Under the pieces are notes generated by a model. It was not told the DNA's origin. It searched no databases and was given only the letters and a program-made list of their open reading frames with translations. Shown here one piece after another: positions 5,311 through 8,757 of a DNA stretch of 8,757 nucleotides (the stretch's first letter is position 1; the number at the start of each line of letters is the position of its first letter). Both the position numbers and the translations under genes were made by a program. The stretch comes from Betaproteobacteria bacterium (GTDB lineage: Bacteria > Pseudomonadota > Gammaproteobacteria > Burkholderiales > Usitatibacteraceae). The stretch lies in assembly GCA_012274175.1 (NCBI GenBank), contig JAAOZZ010000187.1:1-8757 (forward strand). Direction: 5' to 3'.

Positions 5311-8300
5311 ATGACCGCCCGCCTGCGAGAGATTCCCTACAACTACACGTCGTTCTCCGATCGCGAGATCGCCATCCGCCTGCTGGGCGCCGAAGGTTGG
5401 CGCGCGCTGGACGAGCTGCGAACCCAGCGCCGGACCGGCCGCTCCGCCCGCATGCTCTACGAGGTGCTGGGCGACATCTGGGTGGTGCGCCGAAACCCCT
5501 ACCTGCAGGACGACCTGCTCGACAGCCCGCGGCGACTGCGCCTGCTGGTGGACGCGATGCGCCACCGCCTGCACGAGGTCGAGAAGCGGCGGGTGGGGGA
5601 CCAGGCGGACGCCGAGCGCGATCGCAGGGTGCTGGAGCTTCTTTCGAGCGCGCGCAACGCCGTCGACACGTTCGAGCGCGAGTTCGCCGAGACGCGCGTG
5701 CTGCGCAAGCGGATCCTGCGGCGCCTGGGCGCCATCACGCGGCGGGACAACATCGCCTTCGACGGCCTGGCGCGGGTCTCCCACGTGACCGACGCGACCG
5801 ACTGGCGCGTCGAGTATCCCTTCGTGGTGGTGTGCCCGGACACCGAGGAGGAGTGCGCGGGCCTGGTGGGCGCCCTGGTGGAGCTCGGCCTGACCATCGT
5901 GCCCCGCGGCGGCGGCACCGGATACACCGGGGGAGCCATTCCGCTGCATCGCCTGAGCGCCGTGGTGAACACCGAAAAGCTCGAAACGCTCGGTCCCGTC
6001 GAGCGCAGGGTGCTGCCGGGACTATCCGAACCCGTGCCGGTGATTCGCTGCGGCGCCGGCGTGGTCACCAAGCGCGTGATGGAGGCCGCGGAAGCCGAGG
6101 GGCTGGTATTCGCGGTCGACCCCACGTCGGCCGACGCCTCGTGCATCGGCGGCAACGTGGCGATGAACGCGGGAGGCAAGAAGGCGGTGCTGTGGGGGAC
6201 CGCCCTGGACAACCTCGCGAGCTGGCGCATGGTGACGCCGGGGGCCGAGTGGCTCGAGGTGGAGCGCCTGGACCACCATCGCGGCAAGATCCACGAGGTG
6301 CCCCTCGTGCGCTTCCGCGTGCGCCGGTTCGGGGCCGACGGGCGCACGGTGCGATCCGAGGAGATCCTCGAGGTCGAGGGCCGGCGGCTGCGCAAGGAAG
6401 GCCTGGGCAAGGACGTCACCGACAAGTTCCTCGCGGGCCTGCCCGGGGTGCAGAAGGAGGGCTGCGACGGCCTCATCACGTCGGCGACCTTCGTGCTTCA
6501 CCGGATGCCCGCGCACACGCGCACCGTGTGCCTGGAGTTCTTCGGCGACGTGAAGCGCGCGGTGCCGGCCATCGTGGAGATCAAGCGCTTCCTCGACGCA
6601 AGCCCCAACGCGGTCCTCGCCGGGCTCGAGCACCTGGACGAGCGCTACGTGAAGGCGGTGGGCTACGCGACGAAGGCCAAGAGCCGCGGGCGGCCGCGCA
6701 TGATCCTGCTGGGCGACATCGTAGGCGACGACGAGCAGGGCGTGGCCCAGGCCGCCTCCCAGGTGGTGCGGATCGCCAACGCGCGCGACGGCGAGGGCTT
6801 CATCGCCACCACCCCCGAGGCGCGCAAGCGCTTCTGGCTCGACCGCGCGCGCACGGCGGCCATCTCGAAGCACACCAACGCGTTCAAGATCAACGAGGAC
6901 GTGGTGATTCCGCTCGAGCGCCTGGGCGACTATTCCGACGGGATCGAGCGCATCAACATCGAGCTGTCCATCGGAAACAAGCTGAAGCTCCTGGACGCCC
7001 TGGGTGCGTACTTCGCCGGCGAGCTGCCCGTGGCCGGCGACGAGGAGAAGCTCGACAAGGCGGCGTTCTTCGGCGACCGCGCCGCGCAGGCGCGCGAGCT
7101 GATCGAGCAGGCCCGCGGCCGTTGGTCCGGATACCTCGCGCGCATCGACGAACCGGAATTCTTCGCCGAGCTCCAGTCGCGCAGGCTGCGCGTGTCGTGG
7201 AAGCGCGAGGTCCTGGAGCCCCTGCGGCAGATCTTCGAGGGCAGGGCCTTCGCCCCCGTCGTCGCGGGCGCCGAGGCGGTGCACGCGCAGGTCCTGCGCT
7301 CGCGGGTCTTCGTGGCGCTGCACATGCACGCGGGCGACGGCAACGTGCACACCAACCTGCCGGTCAATTCCGACGACTACGAGATGCTGCGCGAGGCCAA
7401 CGCGGCGGTGGCGCGCATCATGCGCTTCGCCAAGAGCCTGGGCGGGGTGATCTCGGGCGAGCACGGCATCGGCATCACCAAGATGGAGTTCCTCGAGCCC
7501 GAGGAGCTCGATGCCTTCGCCGCCTACAAGGCGCGCGTCGATCCCGAGGGAAGGTTCAACCGCGGCAAGCTGCTGCGCGGCGGCGGCCTCGCCGACGCCT
7601 ACACGCCTTCCTTCGCGCTGATCGGGCACGAATCGCTGATCCTCGAGCAGAACGAGATCGGGGCCATTGCGGAGTCGTTCAAGGACTGCCTGAGATGCGG
7701 CAAGTGCAAGCCCGTCTGCTCGACCCACGTGCCCCGGGCCAACCTGCTCTACAGCCCGCGCAACAAGATCCTCGCCACGTCGCTGCTCACGGAGGCGTTC
7801 CTCTACGAGGAGCAGACCCGCCGGGGCGTGAGCATCCGCCACTTCGACGAGTACGGCGACGTGGCCGACCATTGCACCGTGTGCCACAAGTGCGAGGCGC
7901 CCTGCCCGGTCGACATCGACTTCGGCGACGTCTCCATCGCCATGCGCAACCTCCTCGCGCGGCTTCGCAAGCGGCGCTTCAACCTCGGCACCTGGGCGGC
8001 GCTGCAGTTCCTGAGCACCACCGACGCGACCCGCATCAAGCTCATCAAGGCGGCGATGATCGACTTCGGCTATCGCGCGCAACGCCTGGCCAACAAGCTG
8101 TGGGGCCGCCTGCCCGCGGTCCAGGCGCAGGTTCGCCATCCCCCGGAGACCGTGGGCCGGGCGGCCATCACCGCGCAGGTGATCCACTTCATCAACAAGC
8201 CGATGCCGGGCAACCTGCCCAAGAAGACCGCGCGCGCGCTCCTCGACGTGGAGGACCCGGCGATCGTGCCGATCATCCGCGACCCGGCGAAAGTGACCGA

Positions 8301-8757
8301 GGAATCGGAGGCGGTGTTCTATTTTCCGGGCTGCGGCTCCGAGCGGCTCTTCGGCCAGGTGGGTCTCGCCACGCAGGCGCTGCTCTACCACGTGGGCAGC
8401 CAATGCGTGCTCCCGCCGGGCTATCTCTGCTGCGGGTACCCGCAGACTTCCGCGGGGCGCGCCGACAAGGGAGAGCAGATCACGGTGCGCAATCGCGTGC
8501 TCTTCCATCGGGTCGCCAACACGCTCAACTACCTCGACATCCGCACGGTGGTGGTGTCGTGCGGAACCTGCATGGACCAGCTCCAGAAATACGAGTTCGA
8601 GCGCATCTTCCCCGGTTGCCGGCTGCTCGACATCCACGAGTACCTGATGGAAAAGGGCCTTGCGCTCGAGGGCGTCGAGGGCGTGCGCTACCTGTACCAC
8701 GATCCCTGCCATTCGCCGATGAAGACCCACCAGCCCCTCAAGGTGGTCGAGCGCCTG
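5311..8757 (+). CDS. Fused FAD-linked oxidase / Fe-S / CCG-domain oxidoreductase (2-hydroxyacid dehydrogenase type), C-terminus cut by right edge
   Basis: An open frame of 1149 codons with no stop before the edge. The N-terminal region (about 1-165, starting [20 protein letters not shown]) resembles the DUF3683 segment of this family and supports the ATG at 5311. The PCMH-type FAD domain follows: [12 protein letters not shown] (170-181), [14 protein letters not shown] (198-211), [20 protein letters not shown] (270-289) and KEGCDGLIT (382-390). The FAD-oxidase C-terminal domain has [10 protein letters not shown] (671-680) and SGEHGIG (715-721). Two [4Fe-4S] clusters are indicated by C793-x2-C796-x2-C799-x3-C803 and C855-x2-C858-x2-C861-x3-C865. 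A CCG domain has PGCG (1006-1009), CCGYP (1040-1044) and CGTC (1084-1087); HDPCH at 1130-1134 probably begins a second. It combines GlcD-like and GlcF/GlpC-like halves. Relatives oxidise D-lactate, glycolate or D-2-hydroxyglutarate and pass electrons towards quinone; the substrate here is unknown. No transmembrane helix is evident. Confidence 0.93.
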   Translation, partial: MTARLREIPYNYTSFSDREIAIRLLGAEGWRALDELRTQRRTGRSARMLYEVLGDIWVVRRNPYLQDDLLDSPRRLRLLVDAMRHRLHEVEKRRVGDQADAERDRRVLELLSSARNAVDTFEREFAETRVLRKRILRRLGAITRRDNIAFDGLARVSHVTDATDWRVEYPFVVVCPDTEEECAGLVGALVELGLTIVPRGGGTGYTGGAIPLHRLSAVVNTEKLETLGPVERRVLPGLSEPVPVIRCGAGVVTKRVMEAAEAEGLVFAVDPTSADASCIGGNVAMNAGGKKAVLWGTALDNLASWRMVTPGAEWLEVERLDHHRGKIHEVPLVRFRVRRFGADGRTVRSEEILEVEGRRLRKEGLGKDVTDKFLAGLPGVQKEGCDGLITSATFVLHRMPAHTRTVCLEFFGDVKRAVPAIVEIKRFLDASPNAVLAGLEHLDERYVKAVGYATKAKSRGRPRMILLGDIVGDDEQGVAQAASQVVRIANARDGEGFIATTPEARKRFWLDRARTAAISKHTNAFKINEDVVIPLERLGDYSDGIERINIELSIGNKLKLLDALGAYFAGELPVAGDEEKLDKAAFFGDRAAQARELIEQARGRWSGYLARIDEPEFFAELQSRRLRVSWKREVLEPLRQIFEGRAFAPVVAGAEAVHAQVLRSRVFVALHMHAGDGNVHTNLPVNSDDYEMLREANAAVARIMRFAKSLGGVISGEHGIGITKMEFLEPEELDAFAAYKARVDPEGRFNRGKLLRGGGLADAYTPSFALIGHESLILEQNEIGAIAESFKDCLRCGKCKPVCSTHVPRANLLYSPRNKILATSLLTEAFLYEEQTRRGVSIRHFDEYGDVADHCTVCHKCEAPCPVDIDFGDVSIAMRNLLARLRKRRFNLGTWAALQFLSTTDATRIKLIKAAMIDFGYRAQRLANKLWGRLPAVQAQVRHPPETVGRAAITAQVIHFINKPMPGNLPKKTARALLDVEDPAIVPIIRDPAKVTEESEAVFYFPGCGSERLFGQVGLATQALLYHVGSQCVLPPGYLCCGYPQTSAGRADKGEQITVRNRVLFHRVANTLNYLDIRTVVVSCGTCMDQLQKYEFERIFPGCRLLDIHEYLMEKGLALEGVEGVRYLYHDPCHSPMKTHQPLKVVERL

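Noticed and set aside
6022..8730. A 902-codon open frame on the minus strand opposite the FAD/Fe-S oxidoreductase.
   Set aside because: The plus-strand frame has every expected flavin and Fe-S motif along the same stretch. The antisense product is low-complexity His/Arg/Val/Leu-rich sequence with no domain, so it is a GC-driven shadow.
1..8757. Search for CRISPR arrays, insertion sequences, tRNA or rRNA genes, toxin-antitoxin pairs or phage genes.
   Set aside because: Coding sequence with recognisable housekeeping products fills nearly everything, the only sizeable gap is 98 bases, and no repeat array, terminal inverted repeat or RNA-gene sequence was seen.

Overview
The window is high-GC DNA (roughly two-thirds G+C by eye) from a proteobacterium, most likely a betaproteobacterium. 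The evidence is a hemC-hemD-hemX-hemY cluster of the proteobacterial type and a very long fused FAD/Fe-S oxidoreductase whose N-terminus and domain order resemble a family I know mainly from Burkholderiales and relatives. I cannot name the species. Seven genes fill almost all of it, and there are no RNA genes, mobile elements or CRISPR arrays that I can see.

Left part, all on the minus strand, read from 5212 down to 1: hemC (porphobilinogen deaminase), hemD (uroporphyrinogen-III synthase), hemX and hemY (inner-membrane accessory proteins of unclear biochemical role), a two-CBS-domain protein, and the first 226 residues of an AMP-forming acyl-CoA synthetase that runs off the left edge. The spacing is very tight: ATGA overlaps at hemC/hemD and hemD/hemX, then gaps of 3, 21 and 13 bases. 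This looks like one transcription unit with translational coupling. HemC and HemD perform consecutive steps of tetrapyrrole synthesis (porphobilinogen to hydroxymethylbilane to uroporphyrinogen III). The CBS protein and the ligase have no known link to haem and may simply be read through.

Centre: a 98-base divergent intergenic region (5213-5310) must hold the promoters for both directions. No consensus sigma-70 promoter is convincing. A 10-base direct repeat 21 bases apart lies directly before the rightward start codon.

Right part, plus strand: one open frame from 5311 to the right edge (1149 residues, C-terminus missing). It encodes an uncharacterised N-terminal region, a PCMH-type FAD domain, a FAD-oxidase C-terminal domain, two cysteine clusters of the [4Fe-4S] ferredoxin type, and cysteine-rich CCG domain(s) of the GlpC/GlcF type. 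It is a GlcD-plus-GlcF style 2-hydroxyacid dehydrogenase on one polypeptide, with the substrate unknown.

Most of the window is conserved core metabolism. I did not find a new defence, mobile or RNA system. The points most worth checking are the substrate of the fused oxidoreductase, unusual residues in HemC around position 199, and the unexplained CBS/acyl-CoA synthetase pair at the end of the haem operon.
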